A DNA stretch of 61,299 nt, taken from NCBI GenBank assembly GCA_005217565.1, contig SJCO01000024.1:272-61570 (forward strand), given 5' to 3'. Below the pieces are notes generated by a model, which saw nothing but the letters and a program-made list of their open reading frames with translations, made no database searches and was not told where the DNA came from. Every line of letters begins with the position of its first letter. The first letter of the stretch is position 1. This DNA comes from Puteibacter caeruleilacunae (lineage in GTDB: Bacteria; Bacteroidota; Bacteroidia; Bacteroidales; Prolixibacteraceae). A program made the translations under genes and the position numbers. Positions 27,621 to 36,055 of the stretch are shown here, in pieces.

Positions 27621-29444
27621 ATGTTTCGAGATATGATTAAACGGATAGGTATCCTTATAGTAACACTATTGTTCACCCTTACATCGTGGGCTTCATTGGT
27701 TGATTTTGAAATGTCAGGTCCTGGAGTAGTAGGGAAAAATGAACAATTCAGACTAACACTCACATTGAACCAGAGAGGAGGAGAAAACCTAAAATTACCT
27801 AATCTAGGGAATTTTGAAGTATTAATGGGGCCTAGTACATCAAGCTCAAGTTCTATACAAATTGTCAACGGTAAAACGACACAGACTTTTACATTCTCTT
27901 ATACCTTTATTTTAAGGGCCAAGAAAACTGGGAAGTTCACCATCCGCCCTGCTTCTATTGAGGTTAATGGCAAGGTATACCAATCAAACTCAATAAACAT
28001 TGAAGTTATTGAGGGCAGCTCGAATCCTACCAACACACAAAGAAACAGAGGAACGCAACGGCAACAGCAAACAGTTACAGATCAAATAAAGAAAGAAGAC
28101 TTATTTGTAAAGGTTGAGTTGAATAAGACCAATGTATACAAGGGACAACATGTAATTGCTACTGCGAAGGTCTACAGTCGTGTTAATCTTTCTGGATTTC
28201 AAGATGTAAAGTTTCCTTCATATGAAGGTTTCTGGACACAAGACATTGATTTGCCGCAAAACATTCAGCTAGAAAGAGAGGTTTACAAAGGAGAAATCTA
28301 CAATGTAGGTACTCTAAAGAAAACAATTTTATTTCCTCAACAAACTGGAAAAATAAAGATTGATCCTTTCGAGGTTGAATGTGCAATCGTTCAAAGGAGA
28401 GCAAGAAGAAGTATATTTGACGATTTCTTTGATCAAGGAAGAACTGTTATTGCAAAGGTTGCCAGTAAGCCACTTACAATAACAGTAAAAGATATACCTG
28501 CTATTGATAATTTCTCGGGAGGTGTTGGTTCATTCTCAATCAAGGGATCACTTAACAAACAAACCGTAAAAGCGAACGATGCTGTTACATTAAAAATTGA
28601 CATCTCAGGAAATGGTAATCTTAAACTTATAAAGCCATTAAAGATAGATTTCCCTGCTGATTTTGAGGTGTATGATCCGAAAACAGCTAATAATTTGAAA
28701 ACTTCTGAAAATGGCTTATCCGGAAGCGTTACCTTCGAACACCTATTCATTCCTCGTCATCAAGGAGAATACACTATTCCTGAAATACCATTTGTTTACT
28801 TTAATCCTGTTAGTGGTCGCAAAATTTCTAAAACAATCGGACCATTTACAATACAAGTTGAGAAAGGAGATGACAGTCAGACTGCAACCGTTGTCAGTTC
28901 ATTTTCAAAGGAAGATGTTAAATTTATTGGTAAGGACATTCGCTTCATCAAACAAGGTAATATCAGGTTAATTGAAACTGGCCATACGTTTTTTGGAACA
29001 TTAGCATTTTATCTGTTCTACATGATAAGTATTCTAGGATTAGCAGTTATTGTTCTTCTATACCGTCAGCAAGCTAAACGTAATGCTAACCTTGTATTGG
29101 TAAAACATAAGAAAGCAAGCAAACTAGCCCGCAAACATTTGAAGAATGCTTCGGTACAGCTAAAACAAAATAACAGAGAAGAATTCTATGAAGCAGTACT
29201 AAAAGCTTTCTGGGGATATCTTAGCGATAAACTAAATCTACCTATGGCAAATTTGAACAGAGATAAAGCTGTAGAAACTTTACATGCCAATAATGTTGAA
29301 GAATCGTTAGTTACAGAATTCATTTCAATTGTTGATAAATGTGAGTTTGCACGATTTGCTCCTGCTGAAAGCGAAGCTCAGATGAGTGACCTTTATAAAG
29401 AGGCAGAGCAAGTAATGAATAAAATTGATAAACAGATTCGATAA
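27621..29444 (+). CDS. batD: BatD, periplasmic beta-domain membrane protein
   Basis: A signal peptide is followed by several oxygen-tolerance (BatD) beta domains, starting at LVDFEMSGPGVVGKNEQFRL, with a repeat-like SGGVGSFSIKGSLNKQTVKANDAV near residue 300. A membrane helix lies at about 452-472 and a cytoplasmic helical tail ends with AVLKAFWGYLSDKLNLPMANLNRD. The ATG at 27621 is preferred over a TTG four codons earlier (27609). It is 56 bases after batC and 17 before batE. The membrane-anchored beta repeats suggest a scaffold in the Bat complex. Confidence 0.9.
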   Translation: MFRDMIKRIGILIVTLLFTLTSWASLVDFEMSGPGVVGKNEQFRLTLTLNQRGGENLKLPNLGNFEVLMGPSTSSSSSIQIVNGKTTQTFTFSYTFILRAKKTGKFTIRPASIEVNGKVYQSNSINIEVIEGSSNPTNTQRNRGTQRQQQTVTDQIKKEDLFVKVELNKTNVYKGQHVIATAKVYSRVNLSGFQDVKFPSYEGFWTQDIDLPQNIQLEREVYKGEIYNVGTLKKTILFPQQTGKIKIDPFEVECAIVQRRARRSIFDDFFDQGRTVIAKVASKPLTITVKDIPAIDNFSGGVGSFSIKGSLNKQTVKANDAVTLKIDISGNGNLKLIKPLKIDFPADFEVYDPKTANNLKTSENGLSGSVTFEHLFIPRHQGEYTIPEIPFVYFNPVSGRKISKTIGPFTIQVEKGDDSQTATVVSSFSKEDVKFIGKDIRFIKQGNIRLIETGHTFFGTLAFYLFYMISILGLAVIVLLYRQQAKRNANLVLVKHKKASKLARKHLKNASVQLKQNNREEFYEAVLKAFWGYLSDKLNLPMANLNRDKAVETLHANNVEESLVTEFISIVDKCEFARFAPAESEAQMSDLYKEAEQVMNKIDKQIR

Positions 29445-29461
29445 GGATAAAAATTTACGAT

Positions 29462-30220
29462 ATGAACTATAAAGTAATCAGTTCTATATTATTGATATTT
29501 ATTAGCACATTGTGCTTTGCAGCAAAGGAGAATCCTGTCCTAACAGAAGCAAACCAACTTTATGCTGAAGCAAAGTACCAGGAAGCGATTGTTAAATATG
29601 AGCAGCTACTTAAGCAGAATCTGGAAGCTGGCGAACTCTATTATAATTTAGGTAATGCCTACTATAAAACAGGAGATATCCCGAAGGCCATATTAAACTA
29701 CGAAAGGGCTAAGTTATTATCACCTAATGACGAGGATATAACCTACAATTTGGAACTAGCAAACCAGCATGTTCTTGATAAAATTGAGCCGCTTCCGCAA
29801 GTATTTTTCTTAAAGTGGAAACACAATATCATCAACTCAAAATCGGCTGATGAGTGGGCATGGATTAGTGCTATTACATTTATATTCTTTATTATCCTAT
29901 TGGGTATATTCATTCTGTCAGGAATGGTTAGTTTAAAGAAAATGTCATTTTCAATAGGCATTTCGTTGTTCATTGTAAGCATCATGACCTTTACGTTTGC
30001 ATCATCGCAGAAGCATAAAATAAACAAGCGTAAGAATGCAATTGTATTCACACCAAGTGTAACAGTAAAAAGTTCACCTGCAGAGAGTGGTACTAACTTA
30101 TTTGTTATCCATGAAGGATTAAAAGTTCAGGTTACAGATAGCGTAACCAACTGGAAAGAGATTAAGTTAGCTGATGGAAACAAGGGATGGTTAAGAGATA
30201 CATGTGTAGTAAAAATTTAA
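29462..30220 (+). CDS. batE: BatE, TPR protein with C-terminal SH3-like domain
   Basis: A signal peptide (1-20) is followed by two TPR units (ANQLYAEAKYQEAIVKYEQLL, GELYYNLGNAYYKTGDIPKAI) and two membrane helices at about 141-160 and 167-180. A C-terminal SH3b domain follows (VKSSPAESGTNLFVIHEGLKV ... GNKGWLRDTCVVKI). It is the last gene of the Bat operon; a strong terminator starts 20 bases after its stop codon. Confidence 0.9.
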   Translation: MNYKVISSILLIFISTLCFAAKENPVLTEANQLYAEAKYQEAIVKYEQLLKQNLEAGELYYNLGNAYYKTGDIPKAILNYERAKLLSPNDEDITYNLELANQHVLDKIEPLPQVFFLKWKHNIINSKSADEWAWISAITFIFFIILLGIFILSGMVSLKKMSFSIGISLFIVSIMTFTFASSQKHKINKRKNAIVFTPSVTVKSSPAESGTNLFVIHEGLKVQVTDSVTNWKEIKLADGNKGWLRDTCVVKI

Positions 30221-30240
30221 ATTTTAGTTTCAATAATTCG

Positions 30241-30270
30241 AAAAAGGGGGCTTTTTAGCTCCCTTTTTTT
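30241..30270 (+). terminator. Terminator of the Bat operon
   Basis: A 12-bp stem, AAAAAGGGGGCT against AGCTCCCTTTTT with one G-T pair, has a TTTT loop and ends in a T run. Confidence 0.88.
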
Positions 30271-30313
30271 ATGCTTTTCTGAAATTAACCTACCTAAGGG
30301 CCTATCTCAACCT

Positions 30314-30342
30314 TTTGAGCCAATAAATGTTTTATACATTTG
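30314..30342 (+). promoter_or_regulatory. Promoter of fabI
   Basis: TACATTTG (30335-30342) matches TAnnTTTG, with TTTG at 30314-30317 (spacer 17). It lies 48 bases before the chosen ATG at 30390 and overlaps the longer reading frame that begins at 30327, which argues against that longer start. Confidence 0.6.
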
Positions 30343-30389
30343 CAACCATTTTTGGCGAAACGTTGTTATTAGACAAAAGAAAATTAGAT

Positions 30390-31253
30390 ATGACCTACAA
30401 TTTATTAAAAGGAAAAAGGGGTATTATTTTTGGAGCCCTTAATGAAGATTCAATTGCATGGAAAGTAGCAATGAGGGCAAAAGAAGAAGGTGCAACTTTC
30501 ACTTTGACCAATACTGCTGTTGCAATTAGAATGGGAGACACCAATAAACTTGGTGAACTTTGTAACGCTGAGGTTATCCCCGCCGATGCTACAAATGTTG
30601 AAGATCTCGAGAATCTTATCACTAAATCAATGGAAGTATTAGGTGGTAAGATTGACTTCGTACTGCACTCGATCGGAATGTCTCCTAATGTTCGTAAAGG
30701 AAAACACTATAGTGACCTTGACTACGGATTGCTAGACAAAACACTAGATATTTCGGCAATTTCATTCCATAAGGTAATCCAATCATGTCGTAAGTTAGAT
30801 GCCTTGAATGAATGGGCATCTGTAATTGGACTATCATATGTTGCAGCACAAAGATCATTTGTTGGTTACAATGATATGGCTGATGCAAAAGCATTGCTTG
30901 AATCAATCGCAAGAAGCTTTGGTTACATTTATGGTCGTGAAAGAAATGTACGTATCAATACTATTTCTCAATCTCCTACTTACACAACTGCAGGAGGAGG
31001 AATCAAAGGATTTGATGGTTTGTTAGACTTCTCTGAGCGTATGTCGCCTCTAGGGAATGCATCAGGAGATGAATGTGCAGATTACTGTATTGTAATGTTT
31101 TCAGACCTTACACGTAAAGTTACAATGCAAAACCTATTCCATGATGGAGGATTCTCTAATATGGGTATGAGTTTGCGCGCAATGCACACCTACAATAAAG
31201 GGATGTGCTGTGATTGTGATCCTGAATGTGATCATGAACACAAGTATGACTAA
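30390..31253 (+). CDS. fabI: Enoyl-ACP reductase (NADH)
   Basis: Catalyses the last reduction of each fatty acid elongation cycle. A Rossmann start GKRGIIFGALNEDSIAWKVA and the active site YVAAQRSFVGYNDMADAKALLE, with Tyr and Lys in the FabI spacing, are clear. The ATG at 30390 is chosen because the promoter box overlaps the longer frame and MTYNLLKGKRG is the family start; this gives 287 residues. The last 16 residues hold four cysteines and two histidines (CCDCDPECDHEH), an unusual tail for FabI. It is convergent with iorB and shares a bidirectional terminator. Confidence 0.93.
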   Translation: MTYNLLKGKRGIIFGALNEDSIAWKVAMRAKEEGATFTLTNTAVAIRMGDTNKLGELCNAEVIPADATNVEDLENLITKSMEVLGGKIDFVLHSIGMSPNVRKGKHYSDLDYGLLDKTLDISAISFHKVIQSCRKLDALNEWASVIGLSYVAAQRSFVGYNDMADAKALLESIARSFGYIYGRERNVRINTISQSPTYTTAGGGIKGFDGLLDFSERMSPLGNASGDECADYCIVMFSDLTRKVTMQNLFHDGGFSNMGMSLRAMHTYNKGMCCDCDPECDHEHKYD

Positions 31254-31273
31254 TTGAATGATAAAATGATATT

Positions 31274-31305
31274 AAAAAAGGCTGTTCTTTCGAACAGCCT
31301 TTTTT
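31274..31305. terminator. Bidirectional terminator between fabI and iorB
   Basis: A 14-bp perfect stem, AAAAAAGGCTGTTC and its complement, has a TTTC loop. T runs occur in both reading directions, so it can stop fabI and iorB transcripts. Confidence 0.9.
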
Positions 31306-31327
31306 GATGTAAACGAATTATTTGTCT

Positions 31328-31909
31328 CTATTTATTAACCTTTGCAAAGTCTCTTCCAGCGCGAAGAGCTTTTAGGTTTAGATCCACAACTTTATCTCCT
31401 TTCTTAGCAAAAATGGCACGAATACCATCTTCTAACTTTGAATATTCGATATCAATAAATGGTGAAGCTGCTCCAAGCATAACCATATTGGACGCTCTGG
31501 AGTTACCAACCTCTTTGGCTAATTTATCCGCATCAATTAGAACAAAGTTCTTCTTATTCTCGATTTCTTCGATGATCTTCTCATCTTCAGGATAATTTGG
31601 AATATTCTTAAACGGAGTACTGTTTGTAACAATATATCCTTCCTCTGAAAGGAATGGTAAATATCTTAACGACTCCATTGGCTCTACCGAAAGAATCAAG
31701 TCGGCTTTTCCTTTAGGAATAAGATCTGAGCTTATTTGTTTGTCTGAAATTCTCACATGAGATTGTACCGCTCCACCTCGCTGACTCATTCCATGAGTCT
31801 CTGCTTGCTTAAGGTGATAATCATTTTCCAATGCAGCAGCGCCAATTACTGCAGCGATAGATAATATCCCCTGACCGCCTACTCCTGCTAATATTATATC
31901 TGATTTCAT
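31328..31909 (-). CDS. iorB: Indolepyruvate ferredoxin oxidoreductase, beta subunit
   Basis: The 193-residue gamma-type domain subunit of the 2-oxoacid:acceptor oxidoreductase superfamily. The N-terminus IILAGVGGQGILSIAAVIGAAAL and AETHGMSQRGGAVQSHVRI are diagnostic. It works with IorA to oxidise aryl-pyruvates (from aromatic amino acids) to aryl-acetyl-CoA, or the reverse. Its start codon ATG lies at the edge of a 103-bp sequence that is duplicated in tandem upstream, see 31904-32124. That separates it from iorA by 232 bases, an unusually long gap for a pair that is normally adjacent. Confidence 0.93.
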   Translation of the reverse strand: MKSDIILAGVGGQGILSIAAVIGAAALENDYHLKQAETHGMSQRGGAVQSHVRISDKQISSDLIPKGKADLILSVEPMESLRYLPFLSEEGYIVTNSTPFKNIPNYPEDEKIIEEIENKKNFVLIDADKLAKEVGNSRASNMVMLGAASPFIDIEYSKLEDGIRAIFAKKGDKVVDLNLKALRAGRDFAKVNK

Positions 31910-32124
31910 CTGATTAAATTTATTATTTCCAATTGCATAAGATAGAACTCTCGATGAATTTAATCATTCTCGTGTGTGTAACTTAGAATGCTAAAATTCA
32001 TGTTCGTTTCATCTGATTAAATTTATTATTTCCAATTGCATAAGATGGAACTCTCGATGAATTTAATCATTCTCGTGTGTGTAACTTAGAATGCTAAAAT
32101 TCATGTTCGTTTCATCTGATTAAA
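31904..32124 (-). repeat. 103-bp tandem duplication covering the iorB start region
   Basis: Copies at 31904-32006 and 32007-32109 differ at one base (A31944 versus G32047), and a partial third copy of 15 bases follows (32110-32124). Each unit begins, on the top strand, with TTTCAT, so the iorB ATG and its upstream leader are repeated. The near-identity points to a recent duplication. Read leftward, the extra copies contain short frames such as ATG AAA CGA ACA TGA and a 13-codon frame beginning MNFSILSY. Confidence 0.95.
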
Positions 32125-32141
32125 AATTTTTGATTATTGGA

Positions 32142-33740
32142 CTAGTTCTTTCTAGCAGCTCTACGTATACGAGCTGCACGCTGAATACACTCTCTACGAG
32201 GAATGATTACAGAAACACCATCATGTGCTAACTCCTCTTTTATAACATCCACCATTTGCTGGTGATTCTTTTTATGAGGATATAATACATGAATGTGAGC
32301 TGGATCTACTCCTACCCCTTTACATATATCTTCAATCTTACCTACAGCTGACGAATCCTGACCACCAGTCATTGAAACAGACTCATTATCTGAGATAATC
32401 ACCGTGATACTAGACTTCTCGTTAACAGCATCTAACAATCCTGTAATTCCTGAGTGAGTAAAAGTAGAATCACCAATTACTGAAACAGAAGGTACTAATC
32501 CAGCATCAGACGCACCTTTAGCCATAGTAATCGATGCTCCCATGTCAACACAAGTATTAATTGAGCTATATGGAGGAAGAGCTCCTAAAGTGTAACAACC
32601 AATATCAGAGAATACGCGACCTTTTCCATATACTTCCAAGGCCTCATTTAATGCAACATACATATCCTGGTGACCACATCCCTGACATAGGGCTGGCGGA
32701 CGATTTGCCATTAGTTCAGGAATAGCTTCACCTTCAATATTAGGCATACCTAGAGATTTCGCCACGATATCAGGACTAAGTTCTCCAGCGCGAGGTAAGC
32801 TACCTGACAAACGACCGTTCACACGAATACCTTTACCAAAGTAATCTCCTAACAACTCTTCCAACAATGGAGCACCTTCTTCAAGAACAAGAATTTCATC
32901 ACATTCTTCCTCTAATTTCTGAATTGCACTTGCTGGCGCTGGATATTGTGATATTTTAATATGTGGAAATGGACATCCATTAGGATAGTTCTCCATCAAA
33001 TAATTGTAGGCAATTCCACAAGCGATGATACCAAGACTTTTGTCTTCTCCATCTACATATTTATTGTAATCAGACTTCTCAGACAAATCCAACTGTACAC
33101 TTTGATTATCTAAAAGCATACTATAACGCTTTCTGGCAATAGCTGGCAATAAAACAAACTGCAAAGGATCAGATGGTAATTTTAACTCATTCTCCTCAAC
33201 TGGAGGAGCAGCAACAACACCTGCTCTTGAGTGTGCCAAACGAGTTGTTATACGCATCATTACAGGTACACCTGTCTTTTCTGAAAGTTCAAATCCGAAG
33301 CGTGTCATATCATATGCTTCCTGCTGATTTGATGGTTCCAAAATTGGAATCATTGCAAACTTACCATAAAAACGACTATCCTGCTCATTCTGAGAAGAGT
33401 GCATTGATGGATCATCAGCAACAGTAATAACCATACCACCATTAATTCCAGTAATACCTGCATTCACAAATGCGTCGGCAGCCACATTCAATCCAACATG
33501 CTTCATGCATACCAATGTACGCTTACCTGCGTAAGACATACCTAAAGCTGCCTCCATGGCAGTTTTCTCATTGGCCGACCATTCTCTGTGAATATTTCTC
33601 TCTATGGCCAGTTTGTTACTTTGAATGTGTTCTGTGATTTCCGTAGATGGAGTTCCTGGATAAGCATATACCCCAGATATACCGCCATCCACAGCACCTT
33701 CCCCGATGGCTTCAACTCCTAATAATAATTTTCTTTGCAT
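32142..33740 (-). CDS. iorA: Indolepyruvate ferredoxin oxidoreductase, alpha subunit
   Basis: A thiamine-diphosphate enzyme, 532 residues. The N-terminal pyrimidine-binding part starts at EGAVDGGISGVYAYPGTPSTEI. The diphosphate-binding part includes CQGCGHQDMYVAL (about 352-364) and the GDS...DN motif (Asp424 region to Asn452). Archaeal IorA proteins have an extra C-terminal ferredoxin-like part; here the chain ends at PRRECIQRAARIRRAARKN without further cysteines, so the domain is absent, as I recall for other Bacteroidota. It precedes iorB in the leftward direction. Confidence 0.92.
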   Translation of the reverse strand: MQRKLLLGVEAIGEGAVDGGISGVYAYPGTPSTEITEHIQSNKLAIERNIHREWSANEKTAMEAALGMSYAGKRTLVCMKHVGLNVAADAFVNAGITGINGGMVITVADDPSMHSSQNEQDSRFYGKFAMIPILEPSNQQEAYDMTRFGFELSEKTGVPVMMRITTRLAHSRAGVVAAPPVEENELKLPSDPLQFVLLPAIARKRYSMLLDNQSVQLDLSEKSDYNKYVDGEDKSLGIIACGIAYNYLMENYPNGCPFPHIKISQYPAPASAIQKLEEECDEILVLEEGAPLLEELLGDYFGKGIRVNGRLSGSLPRAGELSPDIVAKSLGMPNIEGEAIPELMANRPPALCQGCGHQDMYVALNEALEVYGKGRVFSDIGCYTLGALPPYSSINTCVDMGASITMAKGASDAGLVPSVSVIGDSTFTHSGITGLLDAVNEKSSITVIISDNESVSMTGGQDSSAVGKIEDICKGVGVDPAHIHVLYPHKKNHQQMVDVIKEELAHDGVSVIIPRRECIQRAARIRRAARKN

Positions 33741-33772
33741 ATTGTTAATGTTTCCTTTTCATATTTGGTTAC

Positions 33773-33780
33773 CAAAAGTA
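33773..33780 (-). promoter_or_regulatory. -7 box upstream of iorA
   Basis: TACTTTTG on the minus strand matches TAnnTTTG and lies 32 bases before the iorA start. No clear -33 element at 19-21 bases; TTG triplets occur at 16 and 23. Confidence 0.4.
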
Positions 33781-33968
33781 GGAAATTATTCACTCACAAT
33801 ACACAAGAATAATCATGAAGAAAGCTGTTATTTAATACTAGCGGACCGTGTTAATGTTTTAATTTATAAGCGGATAGAAAAATACACTACTAATTTATTA
33901 CTTTTCTAAATAAGAAACAGTGAAATTAGCGCCCTTAGGACTTTTAATTTAATACTAAACGAGCCTAT

Positions 33969-34379
33969 TTAAGAATAAATTGTTACTACAATCTTTCTAC
34001 GGCCTCCATAATTTCGAAACTCACATAGATAAATTCCTTGCCATGTTCCTAGGTTCAAACGTCCGTTAGTAATTGGTTTAGTAAGACTTGCACCAAGAAT
34101 GGAGGATTTTAGATGAGCAGGCATATCATCCGAACCTTCATAAGTATGTTCATATACTGGATCATTTTCAGGAATTAACTTATTCATGAAAGATTCAAAG
34201 TCGTACCGAACAGTTGGATCGGCATTCTCATTGAGCGTCAATCCTGCAGAGGTATGCTTAATTAATAAATTCACCATTCCTATCTCGGGAAGCTTTCCCA
34301 TCTCTCGTTCAATGATAGAAGTAACTAAATGATACCCTCGGCGATATTCTGGTAATTGTATTTCAAACTGTTTAATCAT
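33969..34379 (-). CDS. YjbQ/UPF0047 family protein (secondary thiamine-phosphate synthase type)
   Basis: A 136-residue protein of the UPF0047 family: FEIQLPEYRRGYHLVTSII, LLIKHTSAGLTLNENADPTVRYD, YEHTYEGSDDMPAHLKSSILG and LGTWQGIYLCEFRNYGGRRK. His/Asp residues in HTSAG, DMPAH and the WQG segment form the family's conserved site. Some members show weak thiamine-phosphate synthase activity; the true role is open. A TAACTTTG box is 39 bases upstream. Confidence 0.9.
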   Translation of the reverse strand: MIKQFEIQLPEYRRGYHLVTSIIEREMGKLPEIGMVNLLIKHTSAGLTLNENADPTVRYDFESFMNKLIPENDPVYEHTYEGSDDMPAHLKSSILGASLTKPITNGRLNLGTWQGIYLCEFRNYGGRRKIVVTIYS

Positions 34380-34418
34380 GTGATGTAATTATAGGCTATT
34401 TATATGCTTTCCGAAATT

Positions 34419-34426
34419 CAAAGTTA
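34419..34426 (-). promoter_or_regulatory. -7 box upstream of the YjbQ-type gene
   Basis: TAACTTTG on the minus strand matches the -7 consensus, between the upstream terminator and the gene. No -33 element is evident. Confidence 0.4.
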
Positions 34427-34431
34427 AAAGA

Positions 34432-34460
34432 AAAGCCCTACATGTTAAATGCAGGACTTT
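34432..34460 (-). terminator. Terminator of the sulfatase maturase gene
   Basis: A 12-bp stem with two G-T pairs (34432-34443 with 34449-34460) and a 5-base loop. Read leftward it ends in TTTTCTTTT, 30 bases after the stop codon of the radical SAM gene. Confidence 0.75.
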
Positions 34461-34489
34461 AATATTTTATTCTTTATTACTTCAAGTAA

Positions 34490-35695
34490 CTATTTACCTC
34501 CCATGAAATCATCAAATGCATTATAAGTACCACCAGTCTGCTGCGCTTGCTGGTAATCTTGCTGTTGCTGCTTCCATTGCTCGGCCATTTGTCTCAATAC
34601 TCCATCTGCATGAGAGAAGAACATTTTATAAGAAGTACAGAAACGAGGCATCATATGATCCGCTGGATCTTTGATACGATCTTTAGTACATCCACCATAA
34701 CAGTTCGACAACCATGAGCATCTACGACATTTAGTTGGAATTTTGCCTTTCATACTACCAAAGGCTGTCTGTTTTTTAGAATTCAGCATATTGATCAAGC
34801 GATCATGCATTAGATTTCCAAGTTTCCATCGTGGCTCTACAAAGAAATCACAACTATAAACATTACCGTTGTGTTCAACTGCCACATATGGACCACACTC
34901 TTTCATCATTGTACATTCCGGAGCATCCATTCCAACATATGTATGGAAAACTGATTCAAAATGACGAATGGAAGTAGTGGGTTGACCATTTTGGAAATCG
35001 GCTAACCACAGGTCAAACAGTTTCACCAGGAATCGGCCATAATCTTCAGCACTTACTGAAAAAGGAGCAGCCTTTGTTGGATCATTCTTATCGGTCTCAA
35101 CGATAGGAATAAATTGCATAAAGGTAAGTCCCTTTTCCTTGAAATAGTTGTATAATTCCTCGGGATAATTAACTGAATAACTAGTTACACAACACATCGC
35201 ATTTGCAGCAACACCTTCATCGAGAAGCATCATTGCATTCTCTTCCACTATCTTATGTGTTCCTTTTCCTGCCTTATTGAATCTATACTTATTATGAATA
35301 TGCTCTGGTCCATCTAATGAGATGCCTACTAGCCAATCATATTGCTTAAGGAACTTTGCCCACTCTCGGTTTAATAATACACCGTTAGTCTGCAAACCAT
35401 TACCTACCATTTGACCATGGCCATATTTCATTTCAAGCTCAATTGCACGCTTATAAAAATCAAGTCCCATAAGCGTAGGCTCACCACCTTGCCATGCAAT
35501 AGATACTGATTCTCCTGATTGTTGCATTACCTGACGAATAAGTTCCTCCTGAATTTTAGGACTCATCCGCAACATCGGACTATTTTTAAACAGCTCTTCT
35601 TTCTCAAGATAGAAACAATACGAACAGTTCAGATTACAGTCAGGACCCGCAGGTTTTACCAAAACTGACGTTAGGGGTTTAAATTTCTTCGCCAT
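34490..35695 (-). CDS. Anaerobic sulfatase-maturating enzyme (radical SAM/SPASM)
   Basis: A 401-residue radical SAM enzyme that oxidises a Cys or Ser of sulfatases to formylglycine under anaerobic conditions. The SAM cluster is Cys20, Cys24 and Cys27 (CNLNCSYC). The substrate region has AWQGGEPTLMGLDFY and GNGLQTNGVLL. The C-terminal SPASM cysteines appear as CTMMKECGPYVAVEHNG ... YSCDFF and CRRCSWLSNCYGGC. No sulfatase gene is in the window, so it acts on targets elsewhere. It ends with a Gln-rich segment. A -7 box lies at 35759-35766. Confidence 0.92.
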   Translation of the reverse strand: MAKKFKPLTSVLVKPAGPDCNLNCSYCFYLEKEELFKNSPMLRMSPKIQEELIRQVMQQSGESVSIAWQGGEPTLMGLDFYKRAIELEMKYGHGQMVGNGLQTNGVLLNREWAKFLKQYDWLVGISLDGPEHIHNKYRFNKAGKGTHKIVEENAMMLLDEGVAANAMCCVTSYSVNYPEELYNYFKEKGLTFMQFIPIVETDKNDPTKAAPFSVSAEDYGRFLVKLFDLWLADFQNGQPTTSIRHFESVFHTYVGMDAPECTMMKECGPYVAVEHNGNVYSCDFFVEPRWKLGNLMHDRLINMLNSKKQTAFGSMKGKIPTKCRRCSWLSNCYGGCTKDRIKDPADHMMPRFCTSYKMFFSHADGVLRQMAEQWKQQQQDYQQAQQTGGTYNAFDDFMGGK

Positions 35696-36055
35696 ATCTC
35701 ACACGCTTTATTCGTAAGTTCATATTAACATCGCCAATACTTCAGCAATTCTGTTGATCAAAGGTAGCATTTAATTATTTGAAGTTAAACTCCTACTTCC
35801 TTACAACTCTTAGCCGATAATATTTAGCTGTTACGATCTATTCCCACCAAAATGATGTACTGAAATAGATTTATCTTCATGCAATATTAGCTGTTTTTAT
35901 TAGTTTAGATAGGTGAATATTGTTCAAAAAGACCTTAGATCTGTCTACTTTCTTCCAAAAGAGACAATTTATGGTACATTGAGGCAACTTTAAGAAAAAA
36001 CGACAAGATTTATTTATCTTCACTAGCCAGAAGACAACTAAATGATTAACCTAAC
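35696..36055. other. Divergent intergenic region, sulfatase maturase / TonB receptor
   Basis: About 360 AT-rich bases between divergently transcribed genes. The minus strand carries TACCTTTG (35759-35766), a likely -7 box for the maturase gene, 63 bases before its start, without a clear -33 element. A rightward TATCTTCA at 36015-36022 is a poor match for the receptor gene. Nothing else was recognised. Confidence 0.5.

Noticed and set aside
30327-30389. Longer N-terminus for FabI
   Set aside because: The -7 promoter box (30335-30342) lies inside this extension and the extra residues match no family start.
31904-32124. Insertion sequence or MITE between iorA and iorB
   Set aside because: The copies are direct and tandem, with no terminal inverted repeats or transposase, so duplication fits better.
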